From the NCBI RefSeq assembly GCF_021130785.1, contig NW_025776240.1, forward strand, positions 1-64,000: 64,000 nt of DNA, read 5' to 3'. Origin of the DNA: Homalodisca vitripennis. Taxonomy: Eukaryota > Arthropoda > Insecta > Hemiptera > Cicadellidae. Of this stretch, positions 22,774-36,282 are shown piece after piece; positions within the stretch are counted from its first letter, which is position 1, and the number at the start of each line of letters is the position of its first letter. Both the position numbers and the translations under genes were made by a program. The notes under the pieces are model-generated. The model was not told the origin of the DNA. It worked only from the letters and a program-made list of their open reading frames with translations, and made no database searches.

Positions 22774-23413
22774 AAGAAATATATCTCATGATATATCACA
22801 ATACCTCTGTGTATTAATTTCATACACCATTAATGCCATTCATTGTCCCTGAAAATTACATGGTTTACAACAACACTCCTATCACACACTTACACTGGCA
22901 TTTTATATTATGACTTCTCATCTTAGCCATACAATTGCTGAAATAAAAACGTCGTCACATCACCCTTTCATATTCCAATATTTATTTGTATTATAATAAT
23001 AAAACTACTGGACTCTCATACTTAACTTGTTTTGTGTTTTGGGCCAAATTAATACATAATTATATAATCAATTCTTGAAGTTAATTTAGAAAATAAATTA
23101 TATTGCCAATTTATTGTATTTTAGACCCATTTTCAATTCCTTTTCAACAATATAATTGTCCTGAAAATAAAACATACTGGACCTTTTGCGCGGGGGGGTT
23201 AATGTTTATTGAGTTCTAAAATTTCACATTTTGTATTTAAATTTTAATTTTAGAAATGTGCACCTTAAAAAAAAAGAAAACAAACTATCTTTATTTTAAA
23301 ACAAAAAACACATTTAACCAGGATCGATATTTCCTTGTTATTTCCAATAAGCATTTAACATGAAAATATTCAATCATATTGCCCAGTCCTATCTTTACTG
23401 CGTGTCATAAAAC

Positions 23414-23490
23414 TCTTTCACTTATCGGGCCCACTTAGTTTTCACTTATCAGAGTCACTTCGCTTTCACTTATCGGGTTCACTTGTAATA
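23414..23490. repeat. Three tandem copies of a 24-26-bp repeat
   Basis: The core TTTCACTTATC, followed by five or six variable bases and CACTT, occurs three times in a row inside the non-autonomous LTR element. Confidence 0.8.
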
Positions 23491-24090
23491 AAACTTTACG
23501 ATACGGACTCTACAAACAAATCCTTTTTACAAGGGGCTGGGCTATTGTGGCTTGGGCACATCCGGACCTTTTTAAAATGTAACACAGGAAACTCTCAACA
23601 ATATTCCTATCTCCTGCTCTCATTGTTATTGACCTTTCATAACCATAATTATTTTTTATAACCCCCTTTCCGATTACAAGCCCTGTCCCTAATATTAAAT
23701 TTCAAAGTGGACCTTCACATTTTCCTAACATTCACATAGTGTCGTTTTCGAAAGTATTTCCGCCCCTAAAATTTATTTCAAAATATTAATTCCTTTTTGA
23801 GCAACAGATCCACATGGCGCTAGCTCCATTTTTATTTTAAGAAATAATTTTCTTAAAATAAATCGAATATTCCAAACTCACAATATCATTCTAAGTCCTA
23901 AGTCTTACTCACTACACAAAATTATGCAGGTTTATACACAATGTTCAAGTTCCATACAAGTCTTATACAAGTTTACACACCACTTTCATGAATAATACAA
24001 AGTTTTATACCAGTTTACAAGTTCTTTCCTGTAAATAAACCTGTTGTACAAGTTTATGCTCAAAAAGAAATAGCAGATTGGCGCAAATTA

Positions 24091-24880
24091 TGTACCGTTA
24101 TTATAGCACATATATTTTAAATTTATATGGAGCAAATACTTTATAAAATTAAACAACTTTTCGGAAATACTTGCTTTATTCCGAAATTTAAGTTCACCCA
24201 AAAGTTTACAAACTTTTGATTCAATTTTCTTCAAATGTCACTCAATCGAACAAATCTAATTAAGAGTCTGATTAAAAGGTATTAAAATTATAATTAAACT
24301 AAAAATGTATTACTTTTCCAAAAATGGTTTAAATTAACAAAACAAAATAAAAGTTCTCTCCTCAAAATACTCAAAATTAATATAACACAAAACTTGATAT
24401 TTACTTTATGACCAAAATTTAATTCACAATACTTCAAAAATTGAATTAAATTTTCAGACTCTTGAAAGATGGGAAACTTTAGAAATTTTAATTACAGTAT
24501 TATAAAATAAAAGATATTAACTATTACGCTGGTACGGGACTTACTACTTTGAAGATTACGGAGGCAGATCGGAAAATAAAACGCACTAAAAATTTAAATA
24601 CTTGAAATTGAATTTACCCGCGATAAATAATTACTCTAAATCCCAACTATTGGGTTAGAGAAAGAAAATTCAGCATCTAACTCGATCGGTACACCTTCTC
24701 TTCGAATCGCCAAGACTGGACTGACTGCTTCTCTCTCTCTCCAGGCTTGCCGGGGTCGGAACGTAGACCGATCAGCTGATTACCGGTCCAACTAAACAAA
24801 AAATGTCCACGCACCGCGTCTAGTTAACAGGAGCCTACTTCCTACCGCGATTCAGCATAAAGAATTAGAACTATGGTACA
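24091..24880 (-). repeat. Right LTR of the non-autonomous element (790 bp)
   Basis: Co-linear with 21186-21998 and shorter at many homopolymer runs. It is flanked outside by CCTA. Confidence 0.9.
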
Positions 24881-24884
24881 CCTA

Positions 24885-27800
24885 ACACAATAACAATTGG
24901 CATTCTCTTTACATTAAATATTCTGTATAAAATGTATAATCTATAAAACGCGTTCCAGATTTAAATTATGTATAAGTTTCAAAACACTATAAAATACAAT
25001 TTTCAATTGTTAATTTTAAAGCCTGATATGGGACAAATGATTTTGTTTACTCCTTCTTGTGGGATACAAAACATAAAGATAATGTAGGTATATAATGTTT
25101 GGGGAAAAGAAAAAAATGGTGGATCAAAAATAATCGTGATTTCTGTTACATTACATCATTGGAAAGTATAAAATAACAATATAGACATTTATGTAGTCAG
25201 TGAAAGAATACAAACAGTAATTAGGTTTAAGGAAGTTGAGCCTCTAAACTGAATTTCATGCGCTGATGAGTATAGAATTATCATCCAAGAAATTGTCTAA
25301 GTTACACTCTGTGATAGAAAGTCTTAAAAATGGGAATACACGCCTATATCAATGTATGGATGTTTGTAACCAGTGCATCCACATCAAGTTTACATTGAGT
25401 GTATCATTTAGCAGGAAGGTTAGATCGCCAAGGTTATAATTTCATCTATTCAAAATACAGTAACACTTTAAACACTTTACCCTGTTTACGTGGAAGTTTT
25501 TCTCCAGTCATTTGAAGACGATATTTTTTATACGTGTTTAAAGAATGCTCTGCCGATGACCAGATCATCTTTGCCTTTTCCTGCTTCCAGCAGAGGGCGA
25601 TGGAGATATGAACGATTGAATTAGATTGGAAATGTTAGGAGTATAATATGACATTGACATAAGCCATTATTTATCATCAGCTGTCCGAAAAGCGGTGTTA
25701 CAGGGAGTCACAATGGTGGTGCCGTAGCAATGACAATGCAACGGCAATTGGAAGGGGGTTCCAGATTGCTGCTTTAAAACAGTTGAGCCTGGAGTCAGCT
25801 GTGGCGGTTGCTTCGTTACCATGAATAACTACGTGACGCTGGAACTCAAAAAAATGTCTGTCACGCAGAAGTCAATCACTCTTTCTTTGCCTCAATAAGT
25901 GGTCGTAATTTCTGATTCGACTTTATTGGATGTTAGCAAGGCAGTGAAAGGTTTCTTTTTTAATTTTCGTCCTCGTTTGAATATTCTATCATTAAACGCC
26001 AACAATGGCGAATCTTTAATCTATATCTCGTATAAGTTCTGACTGTAGTGAATATCAGACCCTATAAAATATAAGAACAAATGACACCATTGCTTATGAA
26101 CTTCCTCAGTACTTGTAACAGAGTATAATATTTCCGAGTATAAAGCAATTGTTTTGCAAAGAATTATATTTTAATATAGTTAGAGCACCTTCTCGAGATT
26201 GTTTCGATTGGGACATTATTTTATAGGTACTAAATAATCAATAATTACTATATATTTCATTTCAAGATAGCAAATACGTTGTCAGTTTTTTGGGTATCGT
26301 TCTAAACCTTTCTCTTAAAAGTTTATAGAAATAGTATCCAAGCGTAATACTTCTAGTAGTATTAAGTTCGGACCATATCATTTACTTTTTCTTTATGTCC
26401 TATTGATATTAGTTTTAATATAATTTTGGTAAGGCATTTAAATATTTTGGTCCAAAGTATGCGATTTTTTTTAAATGTATTGAATTTTGCTCCATAGAAG
26501 AAGTTTTAAATCCTGTGCAATAAGAGTTTGTACATTACTGGAAAAGGAGGACATATTTTTAAAAATATGTACATTGACGTATTCCTGCGGCTGATCAGTT
26601 AGTGTTTTACAGTAAACGCCCACCTATATGTATACAAAAACAAACGTAATTAATTCTAGCCATGCAACATCATTACGTAGAGCGGTGAAGTTTAAGACTT
26701 CAGAGGCAGTTTAATGAGATCGAACATAGAGCACTATTGTTTTTAATTACATATAGAGACAAATAATGTGTTTAGAACCGATCACTAAAATTTAGTGTTA
26801 CTATCCATATCGCATACTCAAGTAATTAAAGTAACATTACTATTACTGTAACAATTATTCTTCCTCGGTGTATTAAAAGTTATACTTTAAGTATGTGTTA
26901 AAATCGTATGTATATAACAGAAAAAAAGGGGTATATAATAGATCTTGTGTAACGCCATAGTTTAAACGATAGTAAACCCAAAGAATTCATCACCTCAGCA
27001 CATTTGGTCCTACCTTGTATTAAAGAATCAAAGCCAGTACAATGAAAATCTCTCAACATATTCCCCAGATTCTTGAAGTAAAAGTTAATGGTTCATAATG
27101 TAAAAAACTCAACCCAAATAGTAGAAGATTCCCTCTGATCTAGTGGTGAAAGTGAAGTAACAAGAACATTGACATTGGTTACAGATACAAAGAATAGATA
27201 GAGGTTATCATTGGCCTGAGTGAAGGAGATATAAGAAAAGTAGTTGGTTGTTGTTTGTCTACTTGAAGTTTTAGTAACCTAGAAGTAATTTAAAAAATTA
27301 TACAGTAATTATGCAATTTTGTGTAGTTGAATTAAATAAGTTATTATTCTAAACAATAGAATCTTTGTAACAGCTTTACCTGATAATAGGAACACGAAAA
27401 CTTTTACTATGTATATGAAATGTGGCTGAAGGAAATGTCACGTCTTTTATTTAGTAAAATTATATTTCTCTAATAATTCATTTTAAAGGGATGTAGTTGA
27501 TTTTAATTACATTTCGTTAATTATGTTACGTAGACCAAGAATCATTAACAAAACGTGTTATTCTCTTAAGTAATAACTCATCCGTTACTATTTATACTTT
27601 GCAGTTTGACACTTGGTCGGTATTTTAACATTTTTAAAGATATAGTTATTAAGATTGAAGACAGTAATGCTTTTTTGTGTTAATGGGTAATTCGGTGGCT
27701 CTAAGTAGTTAAATAATCATCATGCATAGTCTTTTGGTGTTAACAAAATAATTTAATCAAAAACTGTAAAAAATATTTTCAAGATATGTTTGATTTTAAG

Positions 27801-29859
27801 TACTTCATAAACCGAATGAATGAAATGCATGGGGTTGGATATGACTGAGGTCGTAGTAATAAATACTCGATATGTAAATGTTTACTTATAAGTTTAACTG
27901 TGGCAATTACAACGTACAAGCACCACTAGATGTAACAATAAAGTAATATCTTGCCACGTTGCTGTTAAATTAGAGTAATAGTTATAGATATAATTTAAAT
28001 GATATCTTGGAGATGGGACTAACGCTTCGAATGTTGCCACCGCGTCAGCATCTTGGCCCGACATTGCAGTTGTAGTCGGAAAAAGAGGAGATTAGTAAAT
28101 TAAAAGTCTAAAAAAGAAGACTGGAAGTGCCTCTAAGTTGTACTCTTAGTTCAAAAGCACTCGTAAACGGGCCTAATACGAAATCACGGACGGTTATTAG
28201 TCATTTATCCACACAACTTATAATTGGCGACGACGTGGTTTCTTCAAAAGGACATCACTATTATTTGTAGCACTCTTCCAAATAAAACCATCATAAAAGT
28301 TAATTTACTTTATCAATTATAACAATTGTTAATTTAATAGTACAATTCCAAACACGCTATGAAAGGGACCTAATTTAATAATATAAATAACATAAATTTT
28401 ACTTAACGTACAAAGGCGACGCGAAAAAAGGTGTTTCAGCAACAAAGTTTTGTAAGGATTCCAGTAGTGATTGTACAAAGTTCACTAAATTTAGCTCGAA
28501 AGCAAAAATTTTCAAACTTAACACACGTTTATACCGCAAAATTGGGTACTAATCTTTCCGCAGCTGTACACTTATCTATTTACTTTGCCATAACAACCGT
28601 ACTTTAAGCCTTAAAAATAATTCAACCGTTAAACGGAAAGTCACGCAGGTTTTATGTTTTCAAAGAAAAAAATCAAAATCCACAGCTTTTATCGAAACGA
28701 GTAAACCAAACCAATATAAAACATATTATGATTATGTAATCATCTTGATCTAAACTAAATCAAAGGTTTGAAGTTAATATGAAAACAGTCTATGGGAGAT
28801 AATAACAGGGAAATAGAAACCACAAATTGCATAAAAAGATTATATATGATAAAGAAAAACTAACTTAAACACTTCTATAATTTAAGTAGTGTTTTTTACA
28901 ATTATTGATTTTTCTAATATATATTCCTATCATGTTTTACTCATTACTGACGTAAATTTTGTCCCATATATCGCTATCATCATGGAATCTATACCCCTGC
29001 ATCTGCTGACCTCAAGTCTTGGTTTATGGATCTTATATTCATGTTAGGTAAACCTTAAGCAAACCATAGTTTAAAAGTTGTATTAACATTTACAACAATC
29101 ATTCATACTCTGCTTTTCAGTAGCTATGTTGACCTTCCAGACTTTAAAAAACTGTCCAAATTGGCCAAACGATCATTGCAAGGAGTCTAACTAACTATAT
29201 CGGTATGAAATACTCAACTTTGAATGAAATCTTTGAACTAATAATTTATTCTTTTTAACGAATCCAACATACAATTGATAATCGTTCGGCTGGCTAATTA
29301 ATGAAGGAAGAATTTAAATCTCAAACGGAGTTCGCCAAACAAATTTCAAGCATGTTTAAATATTCAGATTCTTATTTCAGTTTACTACTATGTATTTATC
29401 CCTGATACAATTTTAAAAGCGGATTAAAAATAAGTTAATTAGATCGTTTTCTACCTATTAAAGCTGTTGGTTTTATTTAATCTGGGAAGGAGGAAATTAG
29501 AATTTAATTTTCATTTATAGTTACTAGGCCTGCTAGTCAAAAACATTGGACTCTAACCTTCCATCCATCCGCTTAAAAAGTAAATTAACGAAGTAATGTA
29601 TTTAAACTCATAGCAACACTGATTGTGACAAGGAACAAATTAAATGATTACTATCGGAAATATAATATTCAGATTGTTAAGTGAACATGATACTGAATAC
29701 ATTTATAAGAAACCTAAAATTAAACGATAATAATGAAATGGTTGATATCTATACGAAACATTAATGTATTAAATTTAATAACTTAAAAGCCAATTATCCT
29801 TTGTTTGAAGGTATATATTTGAGAGACGATAGAAGGATTGTGAAGGAAAACAGGAGTTT
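24885..29859. other. 5-kb AT-rich intergenic sequence
   Basis: No recognisable gene, RNA or ordered repeat. A slightly GC-richer patch at about 25680-25870 has no clear open frame. Confidence 0.55.
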
Positions 29860-30860
29860 TCCGGACAATTTGCCATCGTTCAGTGAAACAAGAAAATCAT
29901 AACACTACGTTTTCGGATGATCTTGCAATCTGATCTCTTCTTCAGATTGAAGACCAGTGTTTACTTCAAAAAGGACCATTAAACGTAAGGGATCAAAGAG
30001 GACAAAGAAAACGCTCCGAGAAAGGGTGTCACTCGAAAAGTCAAAAATATGATTTACACTATTGTTGGTCCCGAAGACTCCATCATATGAATTGGAATGA
30101 AGCCAACATAATACATCGGAGAACCACATTTTATATTTCAAAAGGAAATTAATTGATGTAGCAACATACATTAAATTGGGACTAGAACCCAACCAATAAG
30201 TAATCACCATCAGTTGAGATTAGGCCGCCTTTGGTTTGCCAATTCGAAAAAATAGAAACTAAAAAGAAAACCAAAAGTAATCACAACGCGGACCAGATAT
30301 TTGATAATAAACCAATGCGGGTATATTACGGAGTCCACGAATTATAGTTTTATACAAAGTTCATCCCATCGCAATGAACCAATAATAACGAAAAGAGGGC
30401 CTCATTTCCTGTCCCCCCTTCCTTTTTTATTTCCGCCATCTTTGATTATTGGTCCTGTCCGGTGACGATTCTACCAGATGGCTAGCGCCCTCTGGTCAGT
30501 CGTAGGTGGTCAGTAAGAACGAACTGAAGACGTAATTGTGGACCTGTATTCCGTAGTTAAGTTTATAATGATTAGTGTTTTTGGAATAGTTTTTTGTATT
30601 AAAGTGGGCTTATGGAGCTTAGTGGAAGGTTGACAAACCAACATGGTGGCTTGTGATTTCCCTGAACCCTGTTTCTTGCCTCACAACGCTATGGTGTATA
30701 CGATGGTTTGTTTATTTTAAACCTAGTTTGTAATTAATAATGTATTAGGTTGGTTCTTTTCCTGAAGAACGAGATCAAGATTGCAGTATCTCGAAACGTA
30801 GTGCTTACTGAATTTCCTTGATTTCTCCACTGAACGATGGCAAATGTCCGTTGATTTCAT
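29860..30860. mobile_element. Inverted Penelope-like terminal sequences
   Basis: The segment near 29863-29945 is, as reverse complement, similar to 30764-30855. Both read CTGAAGAA, then a GATC-AGATTGCA stretch, then CGAAAACG or CGAAACG, GTAGTG, and later CACTGAACGATGGCAAAT. Between them are sequences such as AGCGCCCTCTGGTCAGTCGT that I associate with Penelope-like long terminal repeats in insects. The CTGAAGA...GAAACG pair resembles a hammerhead-ribozyme core, a known feature of such repeats, but stem II would be offset by two bases, so I do not call a ribozyme. A minus frame at 29905-30210 crosses the left arm and shows no known domain. Confidence 0.5.
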
Positions 30861-31750
30861 GATTCAGCAGTGGTTAACGTAAAGAGATACTAGAACCTAA
30901 ATTTTATTTATCCTCTTACTTTACCACAACGAAAATGAAATTAATATAACCTATTAACATGTGTAAAACGTGGAATTTCTCCCCCACTCAAACCTGAAAA
31001 AATACTATTCATGGATTTCGGAATTCAGTCCACCTACGTTTATTGTAAAAAACTTGTTTAAAATTTAACAATTATCGTGTTGTTTGTGCTTGGTTGTTAT
31101 TTTAAAATATTCCACTGTAAAGACAAAGTATCCGTTTGGCAAACTTAGCAGGATTACAAACATCCCGAAATATAATGGAACTAGATATTGCAAAACTATG
31201 TGTAAATAGTAATTGAGTTTAGAAATTATGGATTCGTGTAAATAATTAAGATAATGGAAAATCTAACACAGAAGAGTGTGCAATACTGGCTTAGTTGGTG
31301 AATGTGTAAAGGGGTGTTACAATAAGTAATAAAATACCTGTTATATTGCCTATAAAAGATGGAATGCCCGGCAACTTCATCTGAAAAACTGTCTATAGGT
31401 GGATAAGTTTTTCAGATAAATGCTGAAATTACTAAATATTAAATCTATAAATATTTAGAATTCCCAAGAATATGTTGGGGCTGTTTTATGATCACAATCT
31501 TATAACACGAGGGCACACATTGCGGTCTAGTAGTGGACTACAACACGTTTATTGTATATTACAGAACATTAAAATCAATATGTATACCTTGTAATATTGC
31601 AACTGATAAGATATGTATTTCATTAATAAAATGTTTAAAATAAAGCAAAGCCTCGAGGCAATGCGCAGCTTTAGTTGGAGCATTAATTTATAATAATGTT
31701 ACCAAATTAAAGATAAGCTTTTGTTTATTAGTAATTCAGATATCAAGACT
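30861..31750. other. AT-rich sequence with a small hairpin
   Basis: Contains a perfect 12-bp inverted repeat at 31379-31390 / 31406-31417 (ATCTGAAAAACT). No gene seen. Confidence 0.5.
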
Positions 31751-32377
31751 CCCCCCACCCCCCCCCCCCCCCACATGGGCCATTGTGAACTCAACATAAG
31801 CGTTTTATTTCCCACCCCCAACATATTCAGAGCACAAGAAAGAAGAGATCAAGGCGGACAATCAGTCGGGCAACAAGGGACGCTATGACCGCTAGAATAC
31901 ATAAAATCCTTGAGTGCTGGAGCTATTGCTCGCTCAAACATTGTAGCTCGTTGTCTCCAACTTAATCAGCAGGGGCAAGAGAAGAGATTTCAAGCGACAA
32001 TCAGTCCGACATTTAGGGGAATGCTATTCAAACGAGAGTGTTGGGACACTTTGCTCCGCTCCAAACATCTACAATTAATCGGCAGAGGGAAGAAAAGAGA
32101 TCCAAGTGAATTTTGTAATCAGTTGTCGTGTGCGTGGGTTCCAATTAAGTTTTTTAGGCTTCATTTGAGTTATATAAAAAGAGTTACCACACTGAACACC
32201 AAATAATACTAGACGTAACACATTTGGTATACAGGGAATAATGTTATAAATACTATTCGCACTCAATTAAAAAATTTAAAACATGGCTTTACAACAAATA
32301 GGATTGTGTCGTACAAATAGGTTGTATTTGTAAAAGGTGATTGCGCGGGCGCGGTAGGTTGTAAGGGGGGGGGGGGG
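31751..32377. repeat. Poly-C tract, degenerate tandem repeat, poly-G tract
   Basis: A C-run with one A (31751-31772) and a G-run (about 32365-32377) bracket this segment. In between, a unit containing AAGAGAAGAGAT and an AATCAGT-type block recurs roughly at 31840, 31980 and 32092, as an old tandem repeat with a period of roughly 110-140 bp. The plus frame 31910-32206 reads through these repeats and is not supported as a gene. Confidence 0.5.
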
Positions 32378-35300
32378 TCAAAATAGGACTCACAAATCTT
32401 TTATTACGGAGGACAGGGCTGGAATACAAGGTATCGGTACATTTAAACAAATCAGAATAAAAAAGCTGAGAAAATCTCGGCTGCAGAGATTCATAATTAT
32501 TAAGCTTATGATTGTTAAATTGAAGTACGGATTTCCTAGTTCTACTAATTACAATTCTCCAGGTGCATAAAACTAATAGGGAATAACCTCCAAAACAAAT
32601 GTTTTTAATATACTTTATTTATTTACGCTTCAAAAAATATTCCTCCTTTTTATTTAAATTTATTTTTACTACTTTTTTATCTCTAAAAAAAATTATTTTG
32701 ATGAATTCTGTTTTCTAATACAATAAAAAAATACCTCTGTACCCTTGGTCAACCAAAAAAAAAATAAAAAAAGATAAGACCACAATTCTTTTTCCAATTT
32801 AATCTATTTTTAAATAATTATACATCTGTTGAAAATTACAATAAACTCAAAGTTAAAATAATGATACACAAACGAAAACTTTACTTGGCGGAATATATAA
32901 CTAAAGCTCATTGGGAATTTCACAATTAAAATCAAGTTCATTAAGTGGAAAATAAAAATTATGAACTGTTAAAAAATATAAGTTAAAGAACTTTAAAAAT
33001 ATAAACACTTTGTACTTAACAACCGGACCTATTGTATTCACGAGCAACGTGGTCTTTGTTATTTTTATGATCTCTGATTGTCTTAGTAATCAAAAGTTTT
33101 AAAGATTTAACCAAAGCAAATTTTCCCAATAATGTTTTAAAAACAAAAAATTTGTTATGAATGAAATATACGAGTAATTATTATATCATTAGTTAACGAC
33201 TTTCAAAAAAGAAATAATTGTATTGCTAGATAACCGATTGTCTACCACCGGAATAGTTTTTGGTCTCCATTTATATCGGTGGGGGTACATACAAATGCTT
33301 TGAATTTGTGTAACAGATCCTCAGAAGGGGAAAAAAATAAATATCAACATCTTTCAAAACATGTTGCATAGTTCACGTCTATGGTAGACCTCACGCCTTT
33401 TATTTTTACAAAAACTATGCTTACCTGCAAACAGGTCTGCTGGGAACAGATTATTATTTATGGTGGGCTGTTCGGTGTCCACCCATTGGTATCTCGAGAA
33501 GATGAAATACAGTAAATTCACAGACTTCAAATTTTGTTACTGAGATTTATTTTTATACTAGCAGTTATTCGCATTTGTTCCGTATATCGGATTATATAAG
33601 GAGCATAACATGAACACACCTTTTAAATAGGTAAATATTTCCTGAACATAAATTATTGGTGACTGGGATACGATTGTAAATAATAGTCCTGCGACGATAC
33701 ATTTATTTTAAGAATTGGACAAAGTATCCTGACAAAGAAATGAGGCTAATTTGGCTGATCTTATTAAACTAATAAAACTCACCCTCAAGGAAATGCTAAT
33801 AAAAGAATCACTTTTAGTATTTACCTTCGGAATGATGTCCTTATTGAAGGAAAACATAAATAATCCGTGTTCTAGAGAAAACGAAATAGAGAACTGGAGA
33901 GTGGATTTTGGAAATTTTCAAAAATCATTATAAAATATCCAATTAGTTGATAACGAGAAAGTCATCACTGGGTCTGTAATTAAGAGATCCACGGATTCAC
34001 TTCTGCCGGAAATCTTTTGAAAAACAACGAAAGTAATTTTTCATCAACGCATTCTATTAAGCACGGTTTTCACAATACTTGGTTATTATAATAAGGAATG
34101 CGGCTGTATTCCATAATCAAAAGAAAATTACTCAAAAGAAAATACTCGTATTTCATGGAAGAGTTTAGTATAGACTGGCCATCCCTATAACTACATTTAT
34201 AGCTTATAAATATTAGCTGTTTTCGCATTATTAAACTTTCCCCACGATTTGAGCGACTAATAAGTAATAAGGGGTATTCATAAATTGTATTTAATATGTT
34301 TGAAAACATTATAAATTTCGTTTATTTCAACAATATCCTGTATCGTGCGGCATTGGGTATAAGCAGAACCCAACATCGTTGTCTTTCTTACTTTTATAAC
34401 AAGATTAAATGTTGGTACAAATTGAAATTTTTTGGACTTCATAAAGAGTTACTAACTTAATCAAATATATCACTTAAGGACGAGTAGACTCACATAAATT
34501 TTTATTATCTCCAAAAAGGCAAAGGAAATCTTTTCAGTATGAATTTACTATCCAGAAGAACGTATTTGCTTTACATTCATCTACCTCAATCATGGCTTTC
34601 AGAATGAAATTAGCTTAACCCGCAACAGTGTACATTTGTACTAAATACTAATAATTTAGTATATGATCATTTGTTAGTATTGATGCTCGTTAACAAAAAA
34701 CTCGATCTTTACTACTAACGAGGTTGTTCTAGATTTACCTAATACACTGATCACCATCACTCACTATTTACCCTAAAATAAATAGCCCACTCTCTTGGGT
34801 AAGCTTAGGTTTGAGGTCCGTAATTGGATAATTTGTACGGACCAGTTTTTCAGCTGGTCATTATTCAACATAAAACCCAACGTCTCCGAAAACACCATTT
34901 AATTCGAAAACGCAGATTTCCAGGTACAATATGCTAAAGCCTTTTATACATATTTTATAGCATAATGACTGGGTGACCATAACAATAACAAGACCTGACT
35001 CTCGAACGAAGTGGGAATTATTGCGTGATGGATGAACGTGGAATGAGTGATAAAATGTTATGTCTGAATGAGAGCTCGATGTGGTGTGTATGTCCAAATT
35101 TTAACATATTTGACGTTTGGCCATACAAATGTATTTTGTCTCCGCAATAAAAAATTGACTACTTGACTATTGACTATAGGTAAAAACAAGATTGCAACCA
35201 CAACTAAAATAACCTACATGTAGGGCCTGGTTTATTATTTTTCCATTTCCAATTCAAACCACTTAAAAATTTAAAAAAAAGACACAATGATAAATTGGTG

Positions 35301-36282
35301 AAGTAGTCTATGTTAAATAATAAAAACGGTAGACATACGCCACAGCACTTGTCAAGTAATAGCCTACACTTAGTTTGAATTCAAATGTTAAGAATAAAAA
35401 GGTCGTTTCATCTATTTGTTACTGTTTCAAAACGCTTAAATTCCATATGATTGTACTTAGTTTGTTTATAAAGATTTATTCTTCAATTTTCACGTTGCCA
35501 TAATTATTACCTACACCAGGAATGTGAAAATGTTAGTTAACGCTCAGCCAAATATGCAGTAATGATGCTTAATGCAAAATTTAGAGTTATATGCTAGTTA
35601 GATTCCAAAGATATTGTGTGGATAGACAGACAAACATAAATTAAATACAGGAAACATTCGCTAAACACTCAGCCAATTATATCAATGCTGTAACAGATAT
35701 TAAAACGGTTCTACCCCAAATTTATTATGTTCATTAAAAAGTAACTGATAACAGACCCATTAGTTTGCTATCCAAAACGATGCTTTGATAATAAAAATTA
35801 TTTACAATAAATGTTTGATTATCAGGTTAATTTAAATTGCCTTAGTGAAATAAAATGATTTGATTCAATTACTACAAAAGGAACTTCCCTAAGTTAATGC
35901 GATTGAAAATCAACTTGGTTTTCATAATCTAATAATCCAATATTCCCAACACGGTACTCAGTAAATTGTTCCACTCACTCTACGATTGCTCTATTAAGAT
36001 TTTCTTGTAACTATTATTATATTTTGTTAAATAATTTATTAGAAATTCTAACAATTCGTTTTTTTAAATAAATCTTTAAAATAATTATTGAAGTAATATA
36101 AATGTACCGACACAGTTTCAAAATTAATATAAGTAAATTTATTAATTAATAAGATAATATTGTCCTATACAATTATTTGATATAGGATAGTATTTTTATT
36201 GTAATGCAAATAAACACATAATTTCTTTCTTTGCAATCTCCATAATTTTAAATCTAAAAATATTGCATTACAACTAATCACA
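32378..36282. other. AT-rich intergenic sequence
   Basis: No recognisable coding region. Near 35520-35700 are two short stretches resembling the dispersed repeat seen at 52480 and 63550 (AACGCTCAGCCAAAT, AACACTCAGCCAATT, with GATAGACAGACA between). Confidence 0.5.

Larger units (their letters stand above)
21186..24880 (-). mobile_element. Non-autonomous LTR retrotransposon (3.7 kb)
   Basis: Direct LTRs (21186-21998, 24091-24880) begin TGTACCG and end GGTACA, and the 4-bp duplication CCTA is at 21182-21185 and 24881-24884. The 2.1-kb interior has no protease, RT or integrase, so it resembles a LARD-type non-autonomous element. The minus orientation is suggested by a purine-rich CTAGGGAAAATA abutting the left LTR on the minus strand; a clear primer-binding site was not identified. 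The interior holds three copies of a hairpin, a triplicated 24-bp repeat and one GC-richer minus frame. Confidence 0.85.

Noticed and set aside
29905..30210. 101-residue minus frame
   Set aside because: It crosses the Penelope-like arm, has no recognisable domain and is not supported as a gene.
30764..30800. Hammerhead ribozyme
   Set aside because: CTGAAGA and GAAAC are present but stem II is offset by two bases and no cleavage-site strand was identified; kept only as a lead.
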